64,000 nucleotides of DNA, taken from CAWIHK01 sp963835935. GTDB taxonomy: Bacteria; Bacteroidota; Ignavibacteria; UBA10030; CAVZMI01. The notes beneath the pieces were generated by a model that saw only the letters and a list, made by a program, of their open reading frames with translations, had not been told where the DNA came from and ran no database searches. The first letter of the stretch is position 1. Each line of letters starts with the position of its first letter. The stretch is from NCBI GenBank assembly GCA_963835935.1, contig CAWIHK010000006.1, positions 124,001 to 188,000 of the forward strand, read 5' to 3'. A program made the translations under genes and the position numbers. Below are positions 9,477 through 17,643 of this stretch, piece after piece.

Positions 9477-9580
9477 GTGAGTCGGCTGAAACCAATCCCG
9501 TTCGTTTTGAATGAAACGAACGGGACTAAACCGTCGTACGGGGTCAACCTGTACCGAGGGTTCGAATCCCTCCCTCTCCG
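9477..9580 (+). pseudogene. Broken tRNA-Ser copy with hairpin in place of the anticodon stem
   Basis: Two blocks match the intact tRNA-Ser base for base: 9477-9495 equals 9351-9369 (D arm), and 9526-9583 equals 9377-9434 (58 bases: 3' side of the anticodon arm, variable arm, T arm, acceptor 3' strand plus CAA). The first ten bases of the acceptor are missing, and seven bases of the anticodon arm including the anticodon G are replaced by a 30-base hairpin. It cannot fold as a tRNA. A duplicated tRNA 3' half next to an integrase remnant is the usual appearance of an attachment site. Confidence 0.85.
9496..9525. repeat. 30-base perfect hairpin inserted in the tRNA-Ser copy
   Basis: TCCCGTTCGTTT and AAACGAACGGGA are exact reverse complements (12 bp) around a TGAATG loop. 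The element replaces CGGTTTG of the parent tRNA. The TGAA in its loop and the following CTA resemble the REP-like hairpins at 53.0 and 56.1 kb, so it may belong to the same family; this link is an inference. Confidence 0.75.
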
Positions 9581-9699
9581 CAAGTTGTTTTAGAAGGTTT
9601 TTTCTACCGTAGCGTCTTCCAAAAGTATATTCCCTCAAAACATTCTGGATTTTTACTACACACCGAATGAGTGCCTCAATTCGAATTACAGGAGGCAAT

Positions 9700-9810
9700 C
9701 TGTATTTGTTCAAACGGAAGAACGGCATTTACTTCTTTGGCTTCGGGACTCGATCGAGGAAACGTTATTCTCGACGAACCGACAAAGGAAACCATACTAT
9801 CCACTCGTAG
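9700..9810 (+). pseudogene. N-terminal remnant of a tyrosine recombinase (integrase)
   Basis: AGGAGG at 9690-9695 is followed four bases later by CTG (9700), where an ATG is expected, then the reading LYLFKRKNGIYFF. This is the typical first line of Bacteroidetes/Ignavibacteria phage-type integrases (MYLYKRKNGxYY...). The frame then loses similarity and stops at 9808-9810; no catalytic domain remains. The spot, just after a duplicated tRNA 3' end, is where an integrative element's integrase would sit. The match covers only about a dozen residues. Confidence 0.5.
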
Positions 9811-9887
9811 TGTACTGCGCTTTTTTGGTTTGCATTTGTCATTCAATTGTAATACATTTTGATAAAAGCAAAAAAGAAGGAATAATT

Positions 9888-10145
9888 ATGGCAAAAACAG
9901 CAATGGTGCAGGCACGCATTGAACCTGAACTGAAAAGGGAAGTGGAGAAAATATTCCGTGCACTCGGAATGAACACTACACACGCAATAAGCATTTTCTT
10001 CAAACAAGTAAAACTTGCCAACGGAATACCGTTTGATGTAAGGATTCCGAATGAAGAGACACGCAAGGCGATTGCCGAGGCACGAGCTGGTAAAGGCAAG
10101 AAATTTACTTCAACGAAAAAACTATATGCCGAGCTTAATAAATGA
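9888..10145 (+). CDS. dinJ: DinJ/RelB-family antitoxin
   Basis: 85 residues from the ATG at 9888, which has AAGAAGG upstream. The N-terminus (VQARIEPELKREVEKIFRALGMNTTHAISIFFKQV) is a ribbon-helix-helix DNA-binding domain of the RelB/DinJ type, followed by GIPFDVRIPN, the conserved LPFxxxxPN junction of DinJ, and a charged C-terminal toxin-binding tail. It overlaps the YafQ-type toxin gene by 20 bases, the usual order of antitoxin first. The protein should neutralise the toxin and repress the operon. It sits in the tRNA-Ser integration scar, consistent with a leftover stabilisation module. Confidence 0.88.
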   Translation: MAKTAMVQARIEPELKREVEKIFRALGMNTTHAISIFFKQVKLANGIPFDVRIPNEETRKAIAEARAGKGKKFTSTKKLYAELNK

Positions 10146-10413
10146 CACTAAGCATCCGCTATTATCGAAGTTCAAGAAAGATTACAAACGATGTTTGAAT
10201 CGCAGCTATGATATGAAGAAGCTCTATGACACGATAGAAACCTTGATGCATAGTGAAATACTTGAATTACGATATAGAGACCATTCATTGTTCGGAGTAT
10301 ATAAAGACTGTCGTGAGGGCCACATTGAACCGGATTGGCTTTTGATTTATTCGTTGACTGAGACAGAGTTTGTGCTTATTCGTACAGGTAAACATAGGGA
10401 TTTGTTTGAGTAG
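10126..10413 (+). CDS. yafQ: YafQ-family mRNA interferase toxin
   Basis: 95 residues. The start ATG at 10126 lies inside the antitoxin gene in another frame; the longer open frame from 10051 would replace most of the antitoxin C-terminus and has no family match. The sequence follows E. coli YafQ closely in its C-terminal half: RDHSLFG, GHIEPDWLLIY and RTGKHRDLF. The residues equivalent to the YafQ catalytic set are present: His53, His66, Asp70 and His90, with Phe94. The toxin should cleave ribosome-bound mRNA. It appears intact, so the pair is probably functional. Confidence 0.9.
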   Translation: MPSLINDTKHPLLSKFKKDYKRCLNRSYDMKKLYDTIETLMHSEILELRYRDHSLFGVYKDCREGHIEPDWLLIYSLTETEFVLIRTGKHRDLFE

Positions 10414-10635
10414 TGGATGGACATTTTAACTTTGAAGCCGTGAAGATATAGGTCGACGAAGCTTGCTTCGACGAACACAATCGGTCATCTCGATCTTTCG
10501 TTAGTTCAATTCGATAATGCAAACGACTACTGTAAAGAACGCCTCAGAATTTCCTTTCAAAAAAAGACAAACATTTTTTACAAATTTTCTGTATATTTAA
10601 TGTGGGAAAAGAATTTTTTAAAGGGGGAAGTAGCA

Positions 10636-11493
10636 ATGAACACAATGAAAACATTCATCCTTATGGCTGCCATGACAGTGCTTGTTGTGCTGATAGGTCA
10701 GATGATAGGCGGTTTAAACGGGATGGTATTTGCATTTATGTTTGCGATAGTCATGAATTTTAGCTCATATTGGTTTAGCGATAAGATCGTTCTGATGATG
10801 TACCATGCCGAAGAAATCTCAGCCGAAACAAATCCTCAAATCTTCAGAATGGTCGGCGACCTCGCCAGTAGGGCAGGATTACCGATGCCGCGTGTGTATA
10901 TGATTCCATCGGAACAACCGAACGCCTTCGCAACCGGCCGCAATCCGGAACATGCTTGCGTTGCAATGACTCAGGGAATCGTGCAAACGTTGAGTATGGA
11001 TGAACTTCGCGGAGTCATCGGACATGAACTGGCGCACGTAAAGCATCGTGATATTCTTATTTGCACAATTGCGGCAACCATGGCCGGAGCGATCAGCATG
11101 GTTGCTCACATGGCTCAATGGGCTTTGATATTCGGCAACGGGCGCGGAAGCAATCGCGATGATGGCGGCAATCCTCTCGGTGCGCTCTTGATGATAATCG
11201 TTGCGCCGATTGCAGCCATGCTCATTCAAATGGCGATCTCACGTTCTCGCGAATTCGAAGCCGATCGCGGCGGTGCAGAAATTGCAGGCAATCCGCTTTC
11301 ACTTGCCAGCGCTCTTCGCAAACTCGAAGCCAAGAGAGATGAGATTCCGATGAATGCAACACCTGCAACTGCACACATGTTCATCGTCAATCCATTATCG
11401 GGTGGAGGAATTATAAAGTTGTTCAGCACACATCCACCGATGGAAGAACGAGTCGCACGACTTGAGGCCATGGTATATGGACAACACATGTAA
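10636..11493 (+). CDS. htpX: Zinc metalloprotease HtpX
   Basis: The start at ATG 10636 is chosen over 10600 because AGGGGGAAG lies just upstream and the N-terminus then begins with the family's membrane helices (residues ~5-45). 285 residues. The M48 zinc motif HELAH is at 130-134 (His130, Glu131, His134), with a third ligand in SREFEADRGGAE and the typical EAKRDEIPMN...FSTHPPMEERVARL C-terminus. It is an inner-membrane protease for misfolded membrane proteins. It stands alone, with ~190 bases of unremarkable AT-rich sequence upstream. Confidence 0.95.
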   Translation: MNTMKTFILMAAMTVLVVLIGQMIGGLNGMVFAFMFAIVMNFSSYWFSDKIVLMMYHAEEISAETNPQIFRMVGDLASRAGLPMPRVYMIPSEQPNAFATGRNPEHACVAMTQGIVQTLSMDELRGVIGHELAHVKHRDILICTIAATMAGAISMVAHMAQWALIFGNGRGSNRDDGGNPLGALLMIIVAPIAAMLIQMAISRSREFEADRGGAEIAGNPLSLASALRKLEAKRDEIPMNATPATAHMFIVNPLSGGGIIKLFSTHPPMEERVARLEAMVYGQHM

Positions 11494-11621
11494 ATCATCA
11501 TTGAGAACAATATTAGGTTTGTGAAGAAATACTACGTAGATGTGAGAAGCTTTCTTTTTATCAGATTTGCTTTGGCAGCTCGATCAAAAAGTATTTTCCA
11601 CACTGGACTTTTTTTCACGCA

Positions 11622-12686
11622 ATGAAAATAACAGAGAAAATAAATCGCGTTAAACAGAAGGTGGGACTTCATATATTCGATGGATCGAATAAAGTCGATT
11701 CATGGCTTTATTATATCGTCGTCATATTGTTCTCAGTACTTCTTACAGGATATCGATTCATAGGTCTTGTAATACCTTGTATCAGAGACGATGAGTGGAT
11801 TTCATTCATATATAATAAACCTTTCGTATACCGTATCTTCATTCCTTTTATCATGCGTTTTTTTTATTTGAATTTTTCAATTCCGAGAACATACGCATTC
11901 ATGTTTCTCGAATTTCTTGGAATATTTCTTTCTCTGATTTTCTTTGCGAAATATTTACAATTATTTATCAAACAGAAAAAAATCGCAGCCATTCTTTCCT
12001 TCACGCTGGCGCTCTTTATTCCTTTTGAACTTCTACTGCCACGTTATATGCCAATGTGGTTCCCTTATGATGTGTGGGCTCTTTTTTTCATGATTGTACT
12101 GCTTCTGTTTCTCCGAACACGACACTATACGGCTTATCTTATTGCTTTTATTCTCGGGACATTGAACCGTGAGACGACCATTTTCGTCACTCTTATCGGA
12201 TGCATTCTCTATTGGCAGGATCGTTCGAAGGATGACAGGTTTAGAAATTTTTTACTGATCCAAATTGCAATATGGACACTTATAAAAGTTATTTTCTTTT
12301 TCATATTCAAAAACTCCTCAGGAAGTTTTATTGTAATAGAATATATGGAAAACGTGAAATTTTTTATTCACACGGATCGATACTACTTATTCAATAATTC
12401 CGTCGTGGAGATGGTGTTCCGAGTGGCATTTCTTCTTGGCAATTTTGGATTTTTGTGGGTCTTCCTGGTTCGATACTTCCGGAAGGAAGACGATATTTTC
12501 TTACGGAGTTCATTGATAATGTTAATACCGTTTTCAATCGTTATCTTTTTGGTTGCCAATATTTTCGAATACCGGGTTTTTACTGAAATCATTCCGATCA
12601 TTCTCACTCCCGTCCTTGTTATTATTGTCAGAATGATTCGGACGGAAAAGGAAGAACCTAATACTGAGGCGCTCAATAATGGGTAA
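11622..12686 (+). CDS. Polytopic membrane protein of unknown function
   Basis: 354 residues with about nine hydrophobic segments and short charged loops. The periplasmic-looking first loop contains IRDDEWISFIYNKPFVYRIF, and TLNRETTIF sits at the end of a central segment. This arrangement (an acidic pair in loop 1 and NRET further on) resembles undecaprenyl- or sugar-phosphate-dependent membrane glycosyltransferases (GT-C-like), but no family is firmly recognised. Its end overlaps the gltX start by eight bases, so it may be co-transcribed with gltX. Confidence 0.7.
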   Translation: MKITEKINRVKQKVGLHIFDGSNKVDSWLYYIVVILFSVLLTGYRFIGLVIPCIRDDEWISFIYNKPFVYRIFIPFIMRFFYLNFSIPRTYAFMFLEFLGIFLSLIFFAKYLQLFIKQKKIAAILSFTLALFIPFELLLPRYMPMWFPYDVWALFFMIVLLLFLRTRHYTAYLIAFILGTLNRETTIFVTLIGCILYWQDRSKDDRFRNFLLIQIAIWTLIKVIFFFIFKNSSGSFIVIEYMENVKFFIHTDRYYLFNNSVVEMVFRVAFLLGNFGFLWVFLVRYFRKEDDIFLRSSLIMLIPFSIVIFLVANIFEYRVFTEIIPIILTPVLVIIVRMIRTEKEEPNTEALNNG

Positions 12687-14127
12687 TTCAATTCGCGTTC
12701 GATTTGCACCCAGTCCGACCGGCTACCTGCATGTTGGCGGACTGCGAACTGCTCTATATAATTTTCTCCTTGCGAGAAAAAATGGCGGCACATTCATACT
12801 GCGAATCGAAGATACCGACCGCAGTCGTTTTGTCGAAGGTGCGGTTGAAAATCTTATCAAAACGTTGCGATGGGCGGGTTTGGAATATGATGAAGGTCCG
12901 ATGAAAGGCGGTGAATTCGGTCCGTACATACAATCTGAAAGATTGTCGCTCTACCGGGATCATGTAAATCTCCTTTTGAAAAATAAAAAGGCATACCGCT
13001 GTTTCTGCACCCCGGAACGGCTTGAACTGATGCGTAAAGATCAAGAGCGAAAAAAATCTCCCGTCATTAAATACGATCGGACATGCCTTGCTCTATCTCC
13101 TGAAGAAATTCAAACGAGGCTTGACAGAGGTGAACCGCATGTTGTTCGCATGCTCGTGCCCGACAATGAAATTATTGCATTCGATGATATTGTTCGTGAT
13201 CATGTTGAATTTATGTCGGCTCAATTGGATGATCAGGTATTGCTGAAATCGGATGGATATCCCACGTATCATCTCGCTAACGTGGTCGACGACCATCTCA
13301 TGGGAATCACGCATGTCATCCGGGGCGAGGAATGGTTATCGAGCACACCAAAGCACGTATTACTGTATCGATATTTTGGTTGGGAACCGCCGGTCTTCGC
13401 TCATCTTCCGTTGTTACTTAATACTGACAAGAGCAAGTTGAGTAAACGTCAGGGTGATGTTGCCGTGGAAGATTATCGCGCGAAGGGATATTTACCTGAA
13501 GCTTTGGTGAATTTTGTAGCGCTTCTTGGCTGGAGTCCAGGTGACGATAGGGAAGTGATGACGTTGGATGAAATGATTCGCGATTTCTCTCTGGAACGCG
13601 TCGGGAAAGCCGGAGCAGTATTTGATATTGAAAAATTAAATTGGATCAATCAGCAATATATTCGCAAGATCGCTCCGGAGGTTTTGGTTGATCATGTTAA
13701 AAATATACTCGATCAAAATAATCTCGATCGGCCTGCTGATGGATATCTTCGTTCTGTAGTTGAGTTGATGCGCGAAAGAGTTGTTGTGCTTCCCGATTTT
13801 GTACTTTCCTGTTTGTATTTCTTTTCCGATCCTCAATCATACGATGAAACTTCCCGGCAAAAGAATTGGAAACCGGAAACCTCAGCATGGATGCGAATGC
13901 TTGCCGATCGGTATGAGAAGCTATCGGACTTTACCCATGATGGAACTCAAGGAGTTTTACGTGCTTATGCTGAAGAACTCGGAATCGGTGCAGGCAAATT
14001 AATTCATCCGGCTCGTCTTGCGTTAACCGGTCTTGCCGGCGGCCCGGGATTGTTTGAGATCATTGCGTTGTTGGGAAAGGATTGCACAGCCCGTCGTTTA
14101 AGAAGGGCTGCCGATAAGTTGCAATAG
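12679..14127 (+). CDS. gltX: Glutamyl-tRNA synthetase
   Basis: 482 residues, normal length. The N-terminal Rossmann fold carries the HIGH-type signature PSPTGYLHVGG (11-21) and RIEDTDRSR. The KMSKS-type loop is KLSKR at 253-257. The C-terminal helical anticodon-binding domain ends at GKDCTARRLRRAADKL. It charges tRNA-Glu (or tRNA-Glu/Gln in the indirect route). The gene overlaps the preceding membrane-protein gene by eight bases. Confidence 0.97.
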   Translation: MGNSIRVRFAPSPTGYLHVGGLRTALYNFLLARKNGGTFILRIEDTDRSRFVEGAVENLIKTLRWAGLEYDEGPMKGGEFGPYIQSERLSLYRDHVNLLLKNKKAYRCFCTPERLELMRKDQERKKSPVIKYDRTCLALSPEEIQTRLDRGEPHVVRMLVPDNEIIAFDDIVRDHVEFMSAQLDDQVLLKSDGYPTYHLANVVDDHLMGITHVIRGEEWLSSTPKHVLLYRYFGWEPPVFAHLPLLLNTDKSKLSKRQGDVAVEDYRAKGYLPEALVNFVALLGWSPGDDREVMTLDEMIRDFSLERVGKAGAVFDIEKLNWINQQYIRKIAPEVLVDHVKNILDQNNLDRPADGYLRSVVELMRERVVVLPDFVLSCLYFFSDPQSYDETSRQKNWKPETSAWMRMLADRYEKLSDFTHDGTQGVLRAYAEELGIGAGKLIHPARLALTGLAGGPGLFEIIALLGKDCTARRLRRAADKLQ

Positions 14128-14174
14128 CGCTTTGATTTCTATATATTCATGATGTTTTAGAAACTATTAAATTA

Positions 14175-14549
14175 ATGGCGAAACTAGATATATTAAGAAT
14201 AAGAAATGCAGTTTTTTACGCTTATCACGGTGTACTGAATGACGAGCAAAATCTCGGCGGGAAATTCGAGGTGGATGTGGATCTTTTTTGCAACATCCAG
14301 GAAGGTGAAGCTTCCGACAATCTTGTCCACACCGTCGATTATGAAAAAGTTTATCAGAAAATGAAGGCTCTCGTACTCGATCATAAATTTACATTGATTG
14401 AATCGCTCGGCTCGAGGATTGCAAATGGAATAATTTCTGAATTCGTACGGGTGGAGAAGGTGACGGTTTTTGTCAGAAAACGTAATCCACCGGTCAAAGG
14501 AGTTGTCGATTATGTTGAAGCGGTAATAACACGAGAACGGGAGCCATGA
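14175..14549 (+). CDS. folB: Dihydroneopterin aldolase
   Basis: 124 residues. It begins ILRIRNAVFYAYHGVLNDEQNLGGKFEVDVDL, the FolB signature (F-xGYHGVxxxE), and contains DNLVHTVDYEKVY and the catalytic-lysine region VFVRKRNPPVKG. It converts dihydroneopterin to 6-hydroxymethyl-dihydropterin in folate synthesis. It overlaps folK by ATGA, so the two steps are translationally coupled. Confidence 0.95.
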   Translation: MAKLDILRIRNAVFYAYHGVLNDEQNLGGKFEVDVDLFCNIQEGEASDNLVHTVDYEKVYQKMKALVLDHKFTLIESLGSRIANGIISEFVRVEKVTVFVRKRNPPVKGVVDYVEAVITREREP

Positions 14550-15055
14550 CCCGGAATGTATATCTCGGACTCGGTTCGAATTATGGCGATAGGCTTTTCT
14601 TTCTCCAGCGCGCGTGTAATCTCTGCGCACAATTGCCAGAAACATCGATCAGCCGTGCATCTTCAATCTATGAAACATCGCCTGTAGGCTTGAGAGAGCA
14701 ACCATTGTTTTACAACGCTGTCATTAAATTGAACACGCGACTTGAAACAGCGGAATTATTCCGAAGCCTCAAGCTCTTAGAGACGAAAATTGGGAGAATA
14801 CACCGCGAACATTGGGGAATGCGGGAGATCGACATTGACATTATTCTTGACGACGATTTAATTATTGAAGAAGACCAGCTGATTGTTCCGCATCCCAGGA
14901 TGCACGAACGGAAATTTGTTCTGGTTCCTCTCGCCGAGATTGCTCCGGATATGTTTCATCCGGTATTCAAATGTTCGGTGAAAGAATTGCTTTTGCGTTG
15001 TTCGTCGGATGAAAAAATTGTGAAGACAGAGTTGAAGGTGCGGATTTTAAATTAA
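14546..15055 (+). CDS. folK: HPPK (2-amino-4-hydroxy-6-hydroxymethyldihydropteridine pyrophosphokinase)
   Basis: 169 residues. It shows YLGLGSNYGDR at the start, SSIYETSPVG, then the active-site stretch GMREIDIDIIL and the HPRMHERKFVLVPLAEIAP signature. It transfers pyrophosphate from ATP to hydroxymethyl-dihydropterin, the step after FolB. Its ATG overlaps the folB stop; the next gene follows 15 bases later. Confidence 0.96.
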   Translation: MTRNVYLGLGSNYGDRLFFLQRACNLCAQLPETSISRASSIYETSPVGLREQPLFYNAVIKLNTRLETAELFRSLKLLETKIGRIHREHWGMREIDIDIILDDDLIIEEDQLIVPHPRMHERKFVLVPLAEIAPDMFHPVFKCSVKELLLRCSSDEKIVKTELKVRILN

Positions 15056-15070
15056 TGACGAGGAGTACAG

Positions 15071-15724
15071 TTGCGCAAGCTTGATTCTGAAGTTCGATAT
15101 ATCGCAATTGAAGGAGTGATTGGAGCCGGTAAAACGAGTTTGGCAAAAATGCTCGGCGAACGTTTAAACGGCCGAACTGTCCTGGAGAAATTCGAGGAAA
15201 ATCCATTTCTTGAAAAATTTTATGAAGATCCGGAGCGATATGCATTTCAAACTCAGATATTCTTTTTATTGAACCGTTATCGACAGCAACAAGAATTATT
15301 CCAAGCCGATCTCTTTCATCAGTATTTAATATCGGACTACATTTTTGAGAAGGACAAAATTTTCGCCTACCTCACGCTGCAGGATGAGGAACTGAAATTA
15401 TATGAAACATTGTTGAATTCCATTGAGAGAAATATTCCGACTCCGGATCTGGTTGTATACCTTCAATCGAGCACGGAACGCCTAATGGCCAACATCAGAA
15501 AGCGAAACAGAAAAATAGAGGCAAATATATTGCCTGAATATATTAAAGATCTCAATGAAGCGTATAATTATTTCTTTTTCAGATATAAAACTTCGCCGTT
15601 ATTAATTGTGAATTCGACACAGATCGATTTTATTAATAACCCGGAAGATTTCGAGAACTTGTTGCACGAAATCCAACGCCCGACGAGAGCTCCGGTTGAA
15701 TATTACAATCCAATAAAGCGATGA
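15071..15724 (+). CDS. Deoxynucleoside kinase (dNK family)
   Basis: 217 residues from a TTG start at 15071, supported by AGGAG at 15061-15065 and by the family N-terminus. The P-loop is GVIGAGKTS (15-23). FEENPFLEKFYEDPERYAFQTQIFFLLNRY and SDYIFEKDKIFA are typical of bacterial dGuo/dAdo kinases, where the E/R residues bind the deoxynucleoside. It phosphorylates deoxynucleosides for salvage. In Bacteroidetes and relatives this gene commonly follows folK, which agrees with the context. Confidence 0.93.
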   Translation: MRKLDSEVRYIAIEGVIGAGKTSLAKMLGERLNGRTVLEKFEENPFLEKFYEDPERYAFQTQIFFLLNRYRQQQELFQADLFHQYLISDYIFEKDKIFAYLTLQDEELKLYETLLNSIERNIPTPDLVVYLQSSTERLMANIRKRNRKIEANILPEYIKDLNEAYNYFFFRYKTSPLLIVNSTQIDFINNPEDFENLLHEIQRPTRAPVEYYNPIKR

Positions 15725-15731
15725 GGATGCG

Positions 15732-15959
15732 ATGCTTCGTTTCTTATTATGGTTGCTATTGTTCATTTTCATTTGGAAGATTTTCGATATGGTAGTCAGA
15801 AGTTTTATGACAGGATATCAAGAAGGGGAAACACCGGATCACGATCAAGTACATCAAAATCCTCCTGTGACGAAGGCGACCTCCAAGAGATCGTCGTCTC
15901 GATTGGATATTCACGATGCCGAGTTCTACGACCTGGATGATCAAAAGGAGAACAAGTGA
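15732..15959 (+). CDS. Small single-pass membrane protein
   Basis: 75 residues: one N-terminal hydrophobic helix (LRFLLWLLLFIFIWKIF) and a polar acidic tail ending HDAEFYDLDDQKENK. It sits seven bases after the nucleoside kinase and its TGA overlaps the GTG of the next gene, so it is clearly part of the operon. Its shape resembles the DUF4834-type small membrane proteins found at this position in Bacteroidetes, but that is only a guess from layout. Confidence 0.75.
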   Translation: MLRFLLWLLLFIFIWKIFDMVVRSFMTGYQEGETPDHDQVHQNPPVTKATSKRSSSRLDIHDAEFYDLDDQKENK

Positions 15960-16507
15960 GTAGACAGGACGCACTCGATTTGCTTTTCGAGTACACTAAG
16001 AACGACAACCTCAGAAAGCATGCATTTGCCGTGGAGGCCGCGATGCGTGCTTATGCATCGAAGTTTGGCGAATCTGAGGAGGTGTGGAGCGTCACAGCCT
16101 TACTGCACGATTTTGATTATGAAAAATATCCTAACGCACCGGATCACCCGCTGAAAGGTTCGGAGATATTAAAAGAGAAAGGTTACTCCGAAGAGATACG
16201 GAGAGCGATTCTTGGACACGCAGTTTATACCAATGTACCTCGTGATACATTGCTTGCAAAAGCGCTTTTTGCTTGCGATGAATTGGCGGGTTTTTTGACG
16301 GCAGTTGCTTTGGTAAGGCCGAATAAAATAATTGACGAAGTTGAGCTTAATTCTGTAAAGAAAAAAATGAAAGATAAGGCTTTCGCACGTAATGTAAGTA
16401 GAGAGGATATAATAAATGGAGCACAGGAGCTAGGTATTCCTCTCGATGAACACATTCAATTTTTGCTCAATGCAATTAAGGTGCACGCAAAGGATTTAGG
16501 TTTATAA
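15956..16507 (+). CDS. HD-domain phosphohydrolase
   Basis: 183 residues from a GTG that overlaps the preceding stop (GTGA). Metal-binding HD residues are visible: LRKHAFAVEAAM (His), ALLHDFDYE (HD), LKGSEILKEKG and AILGHAVYTNV, then CDELAGF. This is the HDIG/HD hydrolase pattern of small cytoplasmic nucleotide or phosphate-ester hydrolases. Substrate unknown. It is the last gene of the folB-folK-dNK run; the lipoprotein that follows has its own Shine-Dalgarno. Confidence 0.88.
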   Translation: MSRQDALDLLFEYTKNDNLRKHAFAVEAAMRAYASKFGESEEVWSVTALLHDFDYEKYPNAPDHPLKGSEILKEKGYSEEIRRAILGHAVYTNVPRDTLLAKALFACDELAGFLTAVALVRPNKIIDEVELNSVKKKMKDKAFARNVSREDIINGAQELGIPLDEHIQFLLNAIKVHAKDLGL

Positions 16508-16542
16508 TCATTATTCACTATCTTTATTTAGGAGATTCAAAT

Positions 16543-17544
16543 ATGAAACATCGTGTTGTTGCTCTTTCAGTAGTTGTTTTGATGTTTAGTTCTGTAATTT
16601 TTTTTCAGGGATGTTCTGAAAAACCGGCGATTACTGTCGGTGAACTTGACTCATATACCGATCCTGCTTATGAATTCGGTTTCCAATTTCCTAAGGAATG
16701 GTTAAATAGCGCTAAGACGGGAGAGAAGATGACAATTTTCTCTTCTAAAGATACATACGATTGGCTGCTTACATTGGACAACACAAAAAAACCGGGAGCA
16801 TGGATTGAGATCGGAACCGATACCATCAAAGGAAAAACGTTGGCCGAATTTGCAGAATCGGAATCGGCAAAGATCAAAGCACGCGCATGTCAAATCAAAG
16901 GACAGGAACCGACAAAGTTAGCCGGAGTCGACGCGATAAAAATCAATTATGTTTATTTTTCAATTACCGGCTTTGAAATTGTTGCGACGAATGACAGTAT
17001 GCTGACCTACGTCCAGTATAACGCCGCCGGAAAGAAATTTGACGACTACAAAGTTATTATCGATACCATACTCAGCACAGTCAAGCTGGCTCATCGGCAG
17101 GTAAAGAAGAATCCGTTGGATCAATTTAAGCCGGCGCAAAGTATCTCAACGCTCCGTGATGATTGTATTGAATTTAGTTATCCGGACAATTTCGATCAGA
17201 AAAATCCATCTAAAGGGAACAATCTCGACGTTGTGCAGATTGTGGGGCCGCGTCAGGATTGCTCGATCCAGTTCGATGTTTTCGATGCGAAGAAATTGAC
17301 CGTTGAAAAAGTTTTTGATCAGAATAAAGGAAAATACAACAGTAAATCTCAAGGATCGGCAACTATTGATGGCCAGCCGGCCATGTACATTGCGTATTCC
17401 CCGCGTTCTGATATTGGCAGTCGGACTTATTTTGTCGTGAAGAACAACCGCGTTCTCCACATTACCATGAGCTGGTACAAACCGATGGAATCGGATTATT
17501 GGCCGGCGTATGAAAGAGTTCTTGCAAGTGTGAGGATTAAATAA
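16543..17544 (+). CDS. Lipoprotein with two PsbP-like repeats
   Basis: 333 residues with a lipoprotein signal ending FFQGC (Cys24 as lipidation site) and TAGGAG upstream of the ATG. Two similar halves follow: one with YEFGFQFPKEW and GAWIEIG, the other with CIEFSYPDNFD and CSIQFDVFD, each ending in a helix before a VRIK-like or STVKL strand. Such F-x-Y/F-P-x-x-W modules resemble PsbP/DUF1795-type folds. The likely location is the periplasm, lipid-anchored. Function unknown. Confidence 0.75.
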   Translation: MKHRVVALSVVVLMFSSVIFFQGCSEKPAITVGELDSYTDPAYEFGFQFPKEWLNSAKTGEKMTIFSSKDTYDWLLTLDNTKKPGAWIEIGTDTIKGKTLAEFAESESAKIKARACQIKGQEPTKLAGVDAIKINYVYFSITGFEIVATNDSMLTYVQYNAAGKKFDDYKVIIDTILSTVKLAHRQVKKNPLDQFKPAQSISTLRDDCIEFSYPDNFDQKNPSKGNNLDVVQIVGPRQDCSIQFDVFDAKKLTVEKVFDQNKGKYNSKSQGSATIDGQPAMYIAYSPRSDIGSRTYFVVKNNRVLHITMSWYKPMESDYWPAYERVLASVRIK

Positions 17545-17609
17545 AGATCGAGATCAAGATTAAAATTTAGATCAAGGTTAAGGTTTAGATTTACGATAAA
17601 AATATATGG

Positions 17610-17641
17610 CGCTGCTCCGGAAGATAAGGGGCAGCGTTTTT
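17610..17641. terminator. Bidirectional terminator between convergent genes
   Basis: CGCTGCTCC (17610-17618) pairs with GGGGCAGCG (17628-17636), one pair being G-T, around a GGAAGATAA loop, followed by TTTT and T-rich bases. It sits between the plus-strand lipoprotein and the minus-strand beta-barrel gene. The ~40 bases before it are a low-complexity run of AGAT/AAGGTT units. Confidence 0.75.
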
Positions 17642-17643
17642 AT

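Noticed and set aside
9477..9580. Second functional tRNA-Ser, or a tRNA with an intron
   Set aside because: The 5' acceptor strand and anticodon are missing and the 30-base hairpin is far too short for a self-splicing intron.
9307..9728. Minus-strand open frames across the tRNA-Ser copies, with REGFEPSVQV- and GGIRTLGTG-like peptides
   Set aside because: These peptides are the well-known spurious translation of the antisense of tRNA-Ser genes.
10051..10125. Extended N-terminus for the YafQ-type toxin
   Set aside because: The extra residues lie in another frame of the antitoxin gene and do not match YafQ; the ATG at 10126 gives the family length.
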